Notes: generated from the letters alone by a model not told the origin. Positions 18,347 through 27,199 are shown, numbered from the stretch's first letter. The stretch: 64,000 nucleotides of DNA from Spartobacteria bacterium LR76 (GCA_003054655.1 QAYZ01000015.1:496001-560000); one strand, 5' to 3'. Made by a program: numbers and translations.

Positions 18347-19269
18347 TCCCAGGACGCATCGGCATCATCGGCTCGGGATCCATCGGGCTGTATTACGGCG
18401 CAAAGCTGGCCGCGACCGGCCATGACGTCGCCTTTCTCATGCGCAGCGGGCTGGATGAGGCGCGAAGCGAGGGAATCCGCGTCTACTCCGAGACAACGGG
18501 CGACGTACACCTCGCCAAGCCAGCCGTCTTCGCAACGGCGGAGGAAATTGGCCCCTGCAGCCTCGTGATCAACTCCCTAAAGGCTACATCCAACGACGTG
18601 CTGGCGCGGGCGATACCTCCCCTGCTCGGCCCCGAGACCGCGCTGCTAACGCTCCAAAACGGACTCGGTGGCGACGAATTACTCGCCAGTCAGTTCGGCG
18701 CGGAGCGGGTGCTGGGCGGACTGTGTTTCATCTGCCTCACCCGCAAGACACCCGCCAGCGTGAACCACGTCGGCAAAGGCAAGCTCTCGGTCGGCGAGTT
18801 TGGCCGTCCGGTCTCGGACCGTCTCCGCACGATCACCGAGGCCTTCAACACCGCCCGCGTCCACACCGACGCGGTGGAACATCTCGCCGAGGAGCGCTGG
18901 CGAAAGCTGGTCTGGAACATCCCCTTCAACGGCCTCTCCGTGGCGGCCGGGGGCATCACGGTCGACGCCATCCTGGCCGACCCGGCGCTGCACCAGCGCT
19001 GCCGCGGGCTCATGGAGGAGACCATCGCCACCGCCGATGCCCTGGGGTTTCCCATCGAAAAAACGTACGCCGATTTCCAGATCGAGCGCACCTATCCGAT
19101 GGGTCCGTACGCCCCCTCGACACTCATCGACTGGCGGGCCGGCCAAAAGCTCGAGGTGGAGCCGATCTGGGGTGAACCGCTTCGTCGTGCCCAAGCCGCC
19201 GGGGTAAGCACCCCGCTGCTCGAAACCCTTTACGCCGAGCTCGCCGCCATCAACGCCGCGCTGCCGTAA
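18343..19269 (+). CDS. panE: 2-dehydropantoate 2-reductase family protein (ketopantoate reductase)
   Basis: NADPH-dependent reductase giving pantoate for coenzyme A synthesis. The 308-residue protein begins RIGIIGSGSIGLYYGAKLA (nucleotide-binding fold), has the conserved Lys in WRKLVWNIPFNGLSVAAGG and a C-terminal ApbA domain ending in the substrate region YAPSTLIDWRAGQKLEVEPI. I use the ATG at 18343, which overlaps the ndh stop and fits family length; an upstream extension lies in another frame over ndh. Together with panC at 33 kb it would cover two steps of pantothenate synthesis, though paralogues of this family have other substrates. Confidence 0.88.
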   Translation: MIPGRIGIIGSGSIGLYYGAKLAATGHDVAFLMRSGLDEARSEGIRVYSETTGDVHLAKPAVFATAEEIGPCSLVINSLKATSNDVLARAIPPLLGPETALLTLQNGLGGDELLASQFGAERVLGGLCFICLTRKTPASVNHVGKGKLSVGEFGRPVSDRLRTITEAFNTARVHTDAVEHLAEERWRKLVWNIPFNGLSVAAGGITVDAILADPALHQRCRGLMEETIATADALGFPIEKTYADFQIERTYPMGPYAPSTLIDWRAGQKLEVEPIWGEPLRRAQAAGVSTPLLETLYAELAAINAALP

Positions 19270-19372
19270 CAAATACCCGCGTTATTCCCTCATGGAGTGC
19301 GATTTGTGAGGGAGGAACGTAATTTCCGGTGCGCTTCGCGGAAAAATTCTGTTAAGCGTGCGGGCTCGCTTC

Positions 19373-19960
19373 ATGCCAGACGAACCCGAGATTCCTGATG
19401 AAGAGCTAGTCGCCCGCACACGCGCGGGTGACCCCGATGCATTCTCGGATCTCGTCGTGCGCTACAGTCCGCGCCTCTACGGCCTCGTGTACAACATGAC
19501 CTCCAACCACGAGGACACGAACGATCTGTTGCAGGAGGTTTTTGCCAAGGCCTATCGGTCGATCAATGGCTTCCGGGGAAATTCCTCGTTCTACACGTGG
19601 ATGCACTCGATCGCCGTGAATATGACGATCAACTTCCTCAAAAAGCGGGGCCGCCGGCAGGGAATGAGCCTGGATGATATCGACTCCAACATCCAGAATG
19701 ACCGGGAGTTCATCGAAATCACCTCGGGGAACGACCCTCGCCACGAGGCAAACCTGAGCGAACTGCAACAAAGATTGAACGAGGCCATGCTGAAGCTGTC
19801 TCATGAACATAGAGCGGTCGTTACGATGTTCGACATTCAAGGCATGCCGCACGCGGAAATCGCCAAGGTGCTCGGGATATCGGAAGGAACCGTAAGATCA
19901 CGACTGTTTTACGCACACCGCCAGTTGCAAAATTACCTGGAAGAGTTTATCAAACGCTGA
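19373..19960 (+). CDS. ECF-type RNA polymerase sigma factor
   Basis: A sigma70-family factor with regions 2 and 4 only. Region 2 (about residues 20-90) includes DLLQEVFAKAYRSINGFRG and FYTWMHSIAVNMTINFLKKR; region 4 (about 130-190) includes HEHRAVVTMFDIQGMPHAEI and the helix-turn-helix VLGISEGTVRSRLFYAHRQL. Length 195. I use the ATG at 19373; a GTG at 19358 is also in frame. It is followed 8 bases later by a membrane protein that is likely its partner and then by an HtrA-like protein, a sigma/anti-sigma/effector layout. The trigger is unknown. Confidence 0.93.
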   Translation: MPDEPEIPDEELVARTRAGDPDAFSDLVVRYSPRLYGLVYNMTSNHEDTNDLLQEVFAKAYRSINGFRGNSSFYTWMHSIAVNMTINFLKKRGRRQGMSLDDIDSNIQNDREFIEITSGNDPRHEANLSELQQRLNEAMLKLSHEHRAVVTMFDIQGMPHAEIAKVLGISEGTVRSRLFYAHRQLQNYLEEFIKR

Positions 19961-19968
19961 CCACTGCC

Positions 19969-20403
19969 ATGGGAGAAAATCCTGACATTTCGAAGTTACT
20001 GCGAATGAAGCGGTACGAGCAACCTCCTCCGGGATATTTCGAGGACTTTGTTCAGGAATTTCACCGCCGCCAGAGGGCGGAGCTTCTGCGTCGTCCGACG
20101 TGGAAAATCGTCTGGGATCGCATCTCGGCCATTGCTCCGGGCTTCCATGTGCCGCAGTACGCCTATGCGACGATCGCAGCGCTGGCAGTCTGCGCGTCCG
20201 TCGTCATCATATCCCCGCGCTCCGTCTCGCCGACGACCTCGCTGGCCAAGGCGGAATCGGGCGCTCAGGCGATTTCCCTGACCTCGCGGCCTGTAACCAT
20301 CGGCGACACCCTACCGGTCTCGGCACGAGCTGATGGGTCGCTCCCTCCGCATTACGTGCTTCAGGCCCGCCCCGTGAGTAATGAGCAACCGCTCAGTTTC
20401 TAA
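19969..20403 (+). CDS. Probable single-pass anti-sigma partner, unknown family
   Basis: A 144-residue protein with an N-terminal cytosolic part rich in charged residues (about 1-58), one membrane helix (about 62-82, YATIAALAVCASVVIIS) and a short extracytoplasmic tail. PPPGYFEDFVQEFHRRQRAE near residue 20 is a recurring pattern in small membrane proteins encoded after ECF factors in this phylum. No zinc-binding HxxxCxxC anti-sigma motif is present. The role as anti-sigma factor is inferred from position and topology. Its 3' end overlaps the next gene by 23 bases. Confidence 0.75.
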   Translation: MGENPDISKLLRMKRYEQPPPGYFEDFVQEFHRRQRAELLRRPTWKIVWDRISAIAPGFHVPQYAYATIAALAVCASVVIISPRSVSPTTSLAKAESGAQAISLTSRPVTIGDTLPVSARADGSLPPHYVLQARPVSNEQPLSF

Positions 20404-21418
20404 ACTCACGCTCCCGGGCACCCCGCTCTGGGCCGCTGCGGCAGTCGTCCTGCTGTCCAGTCTCGGCGCTCAATGTCAGGACGATCTCGGCGACAAGATC
20501 ACCTGCGAGGTCAACCGCGTCTTTCAGGAACGCCGCAATGCCGTCGTCCGCGTCGAGGCGCTCGACCATCATGGTCGCCTGACAGGCACGGGATTCTTCA
20601 CCGACCCTTCCGGCACGATTTACACTCTCTCCTATATCGTCGCCAACGCCCAGGAGATCACGGTCATGTACGGGGATGAAAAGATTCCCGCCAAGGTACT
20701 GGTGGCCGATCCGCGCAGCGGTATCGCCCTGCTGAAGGCGGATATCTCCTCGCCGTTCATTCCCCAGGGCAGTTCGCGCAAGCTCGCCCTCTCCACCCCG
20801 GTCCTGACCATCGGCTATACGCCTGGATTCTCCGACACGCCGAGCTTCGGCATCGTCGGCGGATTTGACCGCAAATTTCTCGGCAAGTATTTCACCACGA
20901 CGCACATCCGCGCCAACCTGCCTGTGCAGGCCGGATTTGGCGGCGCACCGCTCCTGAATCTCAACGGCGAGGTGGTGGGCATCATCATTGCCGGAGTCGG
21001 CGGAGGGGCCTCCTGCTACGCCGTGCCGATCGAGGCGGCGGAAAAGATTCGCATGGACTACGCACGCTATGGCGAACCCCGCCATGGCTGGCTCGGTGTC
21101 AAAGCGGAAGAGCAGAACGATAAAGTCGACGGATCGAACGTTCGCATCTCCGAAATCGGCGCCAACACTCCGGCGGCACAAGCCGGCCTGAAGCCCGGCG
21201 ACATATTGCTCCAGATCGGAGCGGTGAAAATCACGGAACCCGAGGACATTATCGACGCCAGCTATTTCCTCACCGCCGGAGACAAGGTGGCAGTGGAAAT
21301 CGTGCGTGACGGGCAGAAAAAGACCATCGAGGTCGAGTCCGCCCAGCACCCGGCCACCGGAGTCCCCTCCTCCCCGAACGAACTCGTGGGACAGGTGCCG
21401 ATGTTTATCTTCCAGTAA
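20381..21418 (+). CDS. HtrA-like protein with PDZ domain and substituted catalytic triad (pseudoprotease)
   Basis: A 345-residue exported protein: signal peptide (about 1-32), a trypsin-like domain (about 50-225) and a PDZ domain (about 232-325, EIGANTPAAQAGLKPGDILL). The fold markers of HtrA are clear (GTGFFTDPSGTIYT, DPRSGIALLKAD, LLNLNGEVVGIIIAG), but all three catalytic positions differ: the His position is Tyr85 (TLSYIV in place of TNNHVV), the Asp position is Gly114 (RSGIALLK in place of TDIALLK) and the Ser position is Gly187 (GFGGAPL in place of GNSGGPL). It is therefore probably a non-proteolytic binding or sensing protein. The start overlaps the preceding gene, so it belongs to the sigma factor unit. 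Confidence 0.9.
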   Translation: MSNRSVSKLTLPGTPLWAAAAVVLLSSLGAQCQDDLGDKITCEVNRVFQERRNAVVRVEALDHHGRLTGTGFFTDPSGTIYTLSYIVANAQEITVMYGDEKIPAKVLVADPRSGIALLKADISSPFIPQGSSRKLALSTPVLTIGYTPGFSDTPSFGIVGGFDRKFLGKYFTTTHIRANLPVQAGFGGAPLLNLNGEVVGIIIAGVGGGASCYAVPIEAAEKIRMDYARYGEPRHGWLGVKAEEQNDKVDGSNVRISEIGANTPAAQAGLKPGDILLQIGAVKITEPEDIIDASYFLTAGDKVAVEIVRDGQKKTIEVESAQHPATGVPSSPNELVGQVPMFIFQ

Positions 21419-21435
21419 GACCCTGACCCCAGAGC

Positions 21436-21722
21436 TTTCACAGAAGGAAGCAAAGGAAACGAAGGGGAAGGCAGAGAAGATTCTACCGAGTCCGATCTGC
21501 AAGACAGGGAGCGTCGGAATCGTAAAAGACAGTTCTCTCATCGCGAAAATACGCCGTAACAAGGGCGTTTCCAGCCGATGTTTTTCCGCCCCGCCCCAGT
21601 TCGCCGCTTCTCTCGAAAAACGCCCCTCGGCGAATTCGCAAAGCATCCCTTTGTGGCCTTTGCGACCTTCTGTAAAGGTCTTCTGGCCGTCCTCTTTGTT
21701 TCCTTTGCTTCCTTCTGTGAAA
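21436..21722. repeat. Three copies of a ~45-base pyrimidine/purine-asymmetric repeat, two tandem and one inverted
   Basis: This fills the 316 bases between the pseudo-HtrA and dus stops. A 29-base unit at 21436-21464 is the inverse complement of 21694-21722 with 28 of 29 matches (core TTTCCTTTGCTTCCTTCTG). Similarity extends inward to about 45 bases. A third, degenerate copy lies at 21649-21676, in direct orientation 45 bases before the right copy. No coding frame of note, no transposase, and no clear target duplication. Such CTTTG/CCTTC repeats are, from memory, widespread in related genomes; copy number here cannot be checked. Confidence 0.7.
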
Positions 21723-21734
21723 AAATCTTCCGTC

Positions 21735-22706
21735 TCAGACCTCGATCCCGGCCAGGTGGGCGAGATGGGTCGCCGCAATATCATCCAACTGGGCGATGCT
21801 CTCGACGTGGGAAAGACGTTCGCGCAGGCGCGCCCCCTCGGGCATTCCCCGGGTGTAGGCCATCAGCCGCGCACGCATCGCCTTCATCGCGATTTTCTCC
21901 TCGCGCCTCCAGATGATCTCCCCCTCGCAATGTTCGCGGATCATTTTCCAACGCTCCTCCATGGTCGGGGGAGCAGGAGATTCCACCCCGGCAAGGGCGG
22001 CCCGGATTTCCTCAAAAATCCACGGCGAAGCCATCGCGGCCCGGCCGATCATCACTCCGGAGACGCCGGTTTCCCGCTTGCGGCGCAGGACGTCGGCGGC
22101 GCTTGTGATGTCGCCATTACCGATCACCGGCACCTTCACGGCAGAGGCCACCTGGGCGATGACATTCCAATCCGCCTCGCCGGAATAGCCCTGCTCCTTG
22201 GTGCGGCCATGCACGGCGATGCGCTGAATGCCGGATTGTTCGAGAATCGCGGCGGTCTGGGTGGCGTTGACGGAATGGCGATCCCACCCGATGCGGATTT
22301 TCGCCGTCACGGGCACTGGAGCCGAGGCCTTCACCACCGCCTCGGCCACGCGGGAAAGGAGCGGGCAATCCCGCAGGAGGGCTGATCCGCCGTTTTTGCA
22401 GACCACCTTGTTCACCGGGCAGCCGAAATTCAGATCGAGAAAATCGGGCCGCACCCAGTCGATGACGGCACGTGCCGCCTCGGCGAGACGCTCGGGTTCC
22501 GCACCGAAGAGCTGTACACCGAGCGGACGCTCCTCCTCCATGAACTCGAGGTAATACTTCGTGCGCTCGTTGCGATGCAGGATGCCCTCGGCGGAGACAA
22601 ACTCCGTCGTAAGCACATCGGCACCCTTCGCCCGGCAGATGCGGCGAAAAACGGTATTGGTCACGCCCGCCATGGGCGCGAGAAAGATGGGAAAATCCGC
22701 CGACAT
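21735..22706 (-). CDS. dus: tRNA-dihydrouridine synthase
   Basis: FMN-dependent enzyme reducing uridine in the tRNA D-loop. The 323-residue TIM-barrel protein begins IFLAPMAGVTNTVFRRICR, carries the active-site Cys in LNFGCPVNKVVCKNGGSALL (about residues 95-114) and the FMN phosphate site VIGNGDITSAADVL / GVMIGRAAMASPWIF. Which Dus subclass (A, B or C) is not certain; the motifs favour the DusB-like branch. It is the last gene of a minus-strand unit, 8 bases after the preceding stop. Confidence 0.94.
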   Translation of the reverse strand: MSADFPIFLAPMAGVTNTVFRRICRAKGADVLTTEFVSAEGILHRNERTKYYLEFMEEERPLGVQLFGAEPERLAEAARAVIDWVRPDFLDLNFGCPVNKVVCKNGGSALLRDCPLLSRVAEAVVKASAPVPVTAKIRIGWDRHSVNATQTAAILEQSGIQRIAVHGRTKEQGYSGEADWNVIAQVASAVKVPVIGNGDITSAADVLRRKRETGVSGVMIGRAAMASPWIFEEIRAALAGVESPAPPTMEERWKMIREHCEGEIIWRREEKIAMKAMRARLMAYTRGMPEGARLRERLSHVESIAQLDDIAATHLAHLAGIEV

Positions 22707-22714
22707 GCGGCAGC

Positions 22715-23200
22715 CTAACCTGCAATCAGCAACTCGCCAACCTCTTGCTGAATCGCGGGAATCTGCTCGAGCGAAAGGTGCGGGTTGCGCAGGACAAAGG
22801 TCTCGCCCGTACCGGCGCGCTCATAGACGAGCATGTCCTCGTCGGACGACTCCACGGGACGCAGCACGCGCTTGCGCTCCAGCATGAGAGCGAGGATGTA
22901 GCAGATGTTGTTTCGCTCGGGATTCTGCTCGGCCAGCATGCGGCGCAGCAGGCTCTCGGCGTCGTCCTTGGGCAGCGGCTCCGGCGGCGGCGGGGTCGGC
23001 GGCTCATAGCGTGACCGCCAGAAGGAAAACGGCTGGATATTGTCATTGCGGGACTGCCATGCCTCCTCCGAGAGGTCCTCTCGCCGAAAGCCGTCGCCGT
23101 CGCGATACAGCAGGGTGTAAAAGAAATCGCCCTCGGCAAATTCCTTCCCGGTCTGAGCACACGTATGGGCGCGCGATTTGATATCCCAGTCAGCTTGCAT
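22715..23200 (-). CDS. Conserved hypothetical protein between lptF and dus
   Basis: A 161-residue cytosolic protein. The N-terminal part has CAQTGKEFAEGDFFYTLLYR followed by a charged segment with Trp (EEAWQSR, FSFWRSRY), then a proline stretch (PPTPPPPEPLP) and a helical C-terminal part (LLRRMLAEQNPERNNICYIL, then LMLERKRVLRP). A Cys-x2-Thr-Gly opening followed by GDFFYT is, from memory, shared by many small proteins of Planctomycetes and Verrucomicrobia with no assigned function. It starts immediately after the lptF stop and ends 8 bases before dus, so the three genes form one unit. Confidence 0.8.
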   Translation of the reverse strand: MQADWDIKSRAHTCAQTGKEFAEGDFFYTLLYRDGDGFRREDLSEEAWQSRNDNIQPFSFWRSRYEPPTPPPPEPLPKDDAESLLRRMLAEQNPERNNICYILALMLERKRVLRPVESSDEDMLVYERAGTGETFVLRNPHLSLEQIPAIQQEVGELLIAG

Positions 23201-24331
23201 TTAAGACATCCAGGGCAGTTTGAGCTTTGGCAGGTCGCGATTTGTCGACCGCAGCCAGAGCAGGTATAATCCGATCACGCCAAAGATGGCAAGAGGCCCC
23301 CAGGTGGCAAAGTACGGGTTCATCCGATCGCCCTTGCCGAGCGCCACGAAGAGGCTGCTGACGAAGACCAGTCCAAAAAACAACCCGATCGCAAGCGCCA
23401 CGCCGCCGAGGATACCCCGGCGGGAATAGACGATGCCCATGGGCGCGGCAATGAGCACCACGACGAGACAGACCCAGGGCAAGGCCCAGCGGTATTGAAG
23501 GTGCGTGGTGAATGGAGCGAGACGCCGCTCGGGAAAGTCGCTGTTGAAAAACAGATACTCCTTCAGCTCAGGGACGGAGAGATATTCCGGCTTCATGACC
23601 GAGCTGGCGATGCGCGGAGGAGTCTCACTCCAACCAGAGAGTACGATCTCGTCCTTGAACTCCGATTTGACGATATCGCCCGAGGGCGTCATCTCGACGG
23701 AGCGGGCACGGGAGAGAATCCAGTTTTTTGTGATCGGATCGAACGTGCCGCGGTTCGCATACCAGATCTGGACGATCTTGCCATCGGCGTTCTGCTGGAC
23801 GATCTCCAGGTCGTCGAGGCGGTTGTCATTCACGTAGACGCGCCGGATGAACCACGTGCGGTTGTCATCGCGGTTGCGGAAGAGGTGGGCATTGATGCCG
23901 CCAATGAGCTTTTTGCCTCGCTTGATCTCGCGCAGCATCTGCTTTTTGATCTGCTCGGCATGGGGAGCAGACTCGTAATTGAAATAAGCGGTGATGGCCG
24001 TGAGCACGAGCCCCACGGCAAAGAGCGGCAGAAGAATGCGCACCACGCTCTGCCCTGCGCCCAGCATCGAGATGATCTCGTTTGTACGGGACATCGAGGT
24101 CAGCGAATACAGCAGCGCGAGCAACAAACCGATCGGCAGACAGATCACCACGATCTGAGGGATCTGGGACATGTAGTAGGCGAGGAGGATCTCAAAGCCA
24201 GCCTTGCCCTGCATGAAATCCTGGAGATTGTCGCTGAGGTCAAAAATAAACCAGATGGCGATGAAGCCGAAAAAGCAGTAGATGAACGGCAGCAAAAATT
24301 TCTGCAGCACGTATCGGTCGAGTATTTTCAT
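23201..24331 (-). CDS. LptF/LptG family permease (YjgP/YjgQ)
   Basis: Membrane subunit of the LptBFG exporter that extracts lipopolysaccharide from the inner membrane. The 376-residue protein starts MKILDRYVLQKFLLPFIYCF and has three N-terminal helices, a large periplasmic beta-jellyroll-like part (about 130-270) and three C-terminal helices, as in the family. I use the ATG at 24331; the open frame continues upstream without a credible start. Presence of an Lpt permease indicates a Gram-negative envelope. It heads lptF-hypothetical-dus. Whether it is LptF or LptG cannot be decided, and the partner is not in the window. Confidence 0.92.
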   Translation of the reverse strand: MKILDRYVLQKFLLPFIYCFFGFIAIWFIFDLSDNLQDFMQGKAGFEILLAYYMSQIPQIVVICLPIGLLLALLYSLTSMSRTNEIISMLGAGQSVVRILLPLFAVGLVLTAITAYFNYESAPHAEQIKKQMLREIKRGKKLIGGINAHLFRNRDDNRTWFIRRVYVNDNRLDDLEIVQQNADGKIVQIWYANRGTFDPITKNWILSRARSVEMTPSGDIVKSEFKDEIVLSGWSETPPRIASSVMKPEYLSVPELKEYLFFNSDFPERRLAPFTTHLQYRWALPWVCLVVVLIAAPMGIVYSRRGILGGVALAIGLFFGLVFVSSLFVALGKGDRMNPYFATWGPLAIFGVIGLYLLWLRSTNRDLPKLKLPWMS

Positions 24332-24403
24332 CAAGTACGAACTCCTACCCTTAATGTCCGCCGTTAGCCCCGTCAACTTCCCGCACCCCTCGCTCGTAAT
24401 CCC

Positions 24404-26401
24404 ATGATCTCCCTTGACCCTGATGAAGGACGGGCCGGAGAGGGTGTTTTCGAGCGGGAGGTCCGCGAGATTTTCTCGCCGAATGGCCTCCTGGCCGCCG
24501 CCTCGAACTACGAATATCGCGCCGAGCAGCAGGAAATGGCCACGGAAGTGGCCCGCGTGCTGGAGCAGGGCGGCCATCTCGTGGTCGAGGCAGGCACGGG
24601 CGTCGGCAAATCGCTGGCCTACCTCATTCCCGCCGCCCTGCATGCGGCGGCGACCAAGCGCAAGGCGGTCATCTCGACCCATACCATCGCTCTCCAGGAA
24701 CAGCTCATCTACAAGGATATCCCGCTGGTCCAGAAGCTCTTGCCTGTCGAATTCGAGGCCGCCCTGCTGAAGGGTCGCCATAATTATGTCTGCGGCACCC
24801 GGCTCGACCGGGCGATGACGCAATCCGGCGATTTATTTTCCCCGGAGCAGCGGAAGGAGCTGGAGCGCATCCACGAGTGGAGCCTCACGACGAAAGACGG
24901 CTCGCTGAGCGACTTCATCGAGCAGCCCGACCCGGCGATCTGGGAGGAAATCCGCAGCGAGCAGCACCTTTGCTCGGCCAAAATCTGCGGGCGCAACCCC
25001 CGGTGTTTTTACCAGGCTCTGCGCCGCCGCATCCTCTCCGCCGACATGGTGGTGCTCAACCATGCGCTGCTTTTTACCCTGCTGGGCGGCGTCGATGAGG
25101 GCGAGGACCGGGCGAGCGGCATCCTGTTCTCCAATGATTTCGTGATCTTCGACGAGGCTCACACCCTCGAGGATGTGGCCTCGCGCCATATTGGGATCGA
25201 GATTTCCCAGTTGGGCCTGAAACGCTCTCTCCAGCGGCTCTACAACCCGCGCACCCGCAAGGGTCTCTTTCAGGCCATGAAGGACGGCTCCGCGTGCAGC
25301 GTGGTGGCGGAACTGCTGCCCAAGTCCGACGCGTTCTTTGATTCGGTCTCGGAAAACTGCGAGTTCCGCAAAGGGCGGGAGTTTCGCGTCCGCGAGCCCG
25401 GCCTCGCCGATGCTTCAGAGCTCAGCGACGGGCTCGTGCGCATGAGTGAGTTCCTGAAAATCCAGGCGGGCAAGACCGAGGACGAGGTGCGGAAATCCGA
25501 GCTTCAGGACGCTGCACGAAAGATCCGCGAGGCCCGGCGGGGCATCGTCGATTTCCTCGAGGTGGGCCACGAGGATTACGTCTACTGGGTCGAGCAATCC
25601 GGCCGCCGCGAGACGTACTGCAACCTCCGCGCCGCTCCGGTCGACCTGGCCGAAACTCTGAGGAGACTGCTCTTCCGCGACAACGCCTGCACCATCATGA
25701 CCAGCGCGACGCTTTCCGTTGGCGCGGGAAATCTCGGGTACTTCCGCAATCGCGTCGGAGCGCAGGACGCTCGCGCCGTCCAGATCGGCAGCCCTTTTGA
25801 TTACCAAAAGCAGATGTCGCTGCATCTGGTGAAGCAGATGCCGGAGCCGAAAGATGCGGGGTATAACAAGGCGCTGGAGAAATGGATCGCGCACTTCGCC
25901 GACCAGAGCAAGGCGCGCGCCTTCGTCCTTTTCACCAGCTACCAGACGATGCGCCATGCCGCGGAAGCTCTGGAGGGCCATTTCGCCGACAAGGGCTGGA
26001 CGCTGCTGGTTCAAGGCACGGGAATGCCCGCCGTACGGATGGTGAAGGAATTCCGCGAAAACCCGCACAGCGTGCTCTTCGGCGTGGATAGTTTCTGGGC
26101 CGGGGTGGACGTGCCGGGCGACGCCCTTTCCAATGTCATCATCACCCGCCTGCCCTTTGCCACGCCGGACCATCCGCTCACGGAAGCCCGCCTGGAGGTG
26201 ATCGAGTCCCAGGGCGGACGCGCCTTTGAGCAATATTCGCTGCCCGAGGCCATCCTGAAGCTCCGCCAGGGCGTGGGCCGGCTAATCCGGACGAAGTCGG
26301 ATACCGGGATGATCGTCATCCTCGACAGCCGCATCCTCAGCAAGCCCTACGGCCGGTCTTTCCTTCGCGCCCTGCCCGAATGCCCGACGCACATCCACTA
26401 G
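24404..26401 (+). CDS. DinG/YoaA-type ATP-dependent DNA helicase
   Basis: XPD-like superfamily 2 helicase with an iron-sulfur cluster, acting in repair of stalled replication. The 665-residue protein has Walker A GTGVGKSLAYLIPAAL (about residue 66), the DEAH box VIFDEAHTLEDVA (about 247), and four spaced Cys in NYVCGTR...HLCSAKICGRNPRCFYQ that fit the 4Fe-4S ligands. C-terminal helicase motifs include FGVDSFWAGVDVPGDALSNV and the arginine motif RQGVGRLIRTKSDTG. Divergent from lptF with 72 bases between starts. Its end overlaps the next gene by 22 bases. Confidence 0.94.
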   Translation: MISLDPDEGRAGEGVFEREVREIFSPNGLLAAASNYEYRAEQQEMATEVARVLEQGGHLVVEAGTGVGKSLAYLIPAALHAAATKRKAVISTHTIALQEQLIYKDIPLVQKLLPVEFEAALLKGRHNYVCGTRLDRAMTQSGDLFSPEQRKELERIHEWSLTTKDGSLSDFIEQPDPAIWEEIRSEQHLCSAKICGRNPRCFYQALRRRILSADMVVLNHALLFTLLGGVDEGEDRASGILFSNDFVIFDEAHTLEDVASRHIGIEISQLGLKRSLQRLYNPRTRKGLFQAMKDGSACSVVAELLPKSDAFFDSVSENCEFRKGREFRVREPGLADASELSDGLVRMSEFLKIQAGKTEDEVRKSELQDAARKIREARRGIVDFLEVGHEDYVYWVEQSGRRETYCNLRAAPVDLAETLRRLLFRDNACTIMTSATLSVGAGNLGYFRNRVGAQDARAVQIGSPFDYQKQMSLHLVKQMPEPKDAGYNKALEKWIAHFADQSKARAFVLFTSYQTMRHAAEALEGHFADKGWTLLVQGTGMPAVRMVKEFRENPHSVLFGVDSFWAGVDVPGDALSNVIITRLPFATPDHPLTEARLEVIESQGGRAFEQYSLPEAILKLRQGVGRLIRTKSDTGMIVILDSRILSKPYGRSFLRALPECPTHIH

Positions 26402-27075
26402 AAGCACCGCGTCCGCCGCGAAAGATCTGGCGCACCGCGCTCGCGGTCATCGCCGCCGCGCTCGCGCTGGTCGTGCTCATCGCAGCCGCGACGACCTGGT
26501 GGATGACGCATCGGGTGACCACCGAGGCGCGCGGCGTGGCCCGGGCCATCGCGGAGGAGTTTCGCCAGGCCCTGCAACTCACCCCCGAGGTGCGCATCAA
26601 CTCTCTCGTCGTGGTGGCCGCCAATACCCCGGTCGCGGAACTGGTGACGATGCAAAAACAGGCCCGCGTGCGCCACGTCTGGAGCCAGACATGGATGCAT
26701 AGCACGAAGGCCATCGAGGTCGAGGCGACCTTCACGGCGCGGGCGGGCTTCGACCTGCACGAGCCTTTTCGCATCACCATCGACCCAGCCACAGGCACGG
26801 TCATTACGCAACTCCCCCCGGCCCGCATCCTCTCCCTCGGCATGAGCGACGTGAGCATTCCCCGGGACGAGGACGGGTACTGGAACAAACTGACGCCGCA
26901 GGACAGGGAGCAGGCATTTCGCGAGCTGGAGGATGCCGCGCGAAAGCAATTTGCCGAATCCGACCTGGTCGCAGAGGCCGCGCGCGAGGGGGAAATCCGC
27001 GTCCGCGACCTCATCCGCAAGGCGATTTATCCGGGTGCTCCGATCATCACAACTCCCGCTCCTGCGGCGCGTTAA
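26380..27075 (+). CDS. DUF4230 domain-containing membrane protein
   Basis: A 231-residue protein with a Pro-rich cytosolic start, one membrane helix (about residues 17-42, TALAVIAAALALVVLIAAA) and an extracytoplasmic domain. LVTMQKQARVRHVWSQTWM followed by AIEVEATFTARAGFDL fits the DUF4230 family, whose role is unknown. A C-terminal helical region (RELEDAARKQFAESDLV) precedes RVRDLIRKAIYPG. The ATG at 26380 lies inside the 3' end of the helicase gene, implying coupling, although no functional link between the two is known. Confidence 0.8.
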   Translation: MPDAHPLEAPRPPRKIWRTALAVIAAALALVVLIAAATTWWMTHRVTTEARGVARAIAEEFRQALQLTPEVRINSLVVVAANTPVAELVTMQKQARVRHVWSQTWMHSTKAIEVEATFTARAGFDLHEPFRITIDPATGTVITQLPPARILSLGMSDVSIPRDEDGYWNKLTPQDREQAFRELEDAARKQFAESDLVAEAAREGEIRVRDLIRKAIYPGAPIITTPAPAAR

Positions 27076-27199
27076 CGAGAGGGCCTACCCCGCGGCAAGG
27101 CGATTTTCCCTGACCCCGTGCTTGCAACGGAGTGGCCTCCGGGGCGAAAATGGCTCGACTCGGCACAGAGGCCCGTTCAGGGTCACCGACCCATTTTCC

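Noticed and set aside
19287-19312. CCCTCA/TGAGGG hairpin as terminator after panE
   Set aside because: The stem is short, the loop is 14 bases and no T run follows.
21436-21722. Miniature insertion element with terminal inverted repeats
   Set aside because: No target duplication flanks the arms and a third direct copy lies inside, so tandem repeat decay explains it as well.
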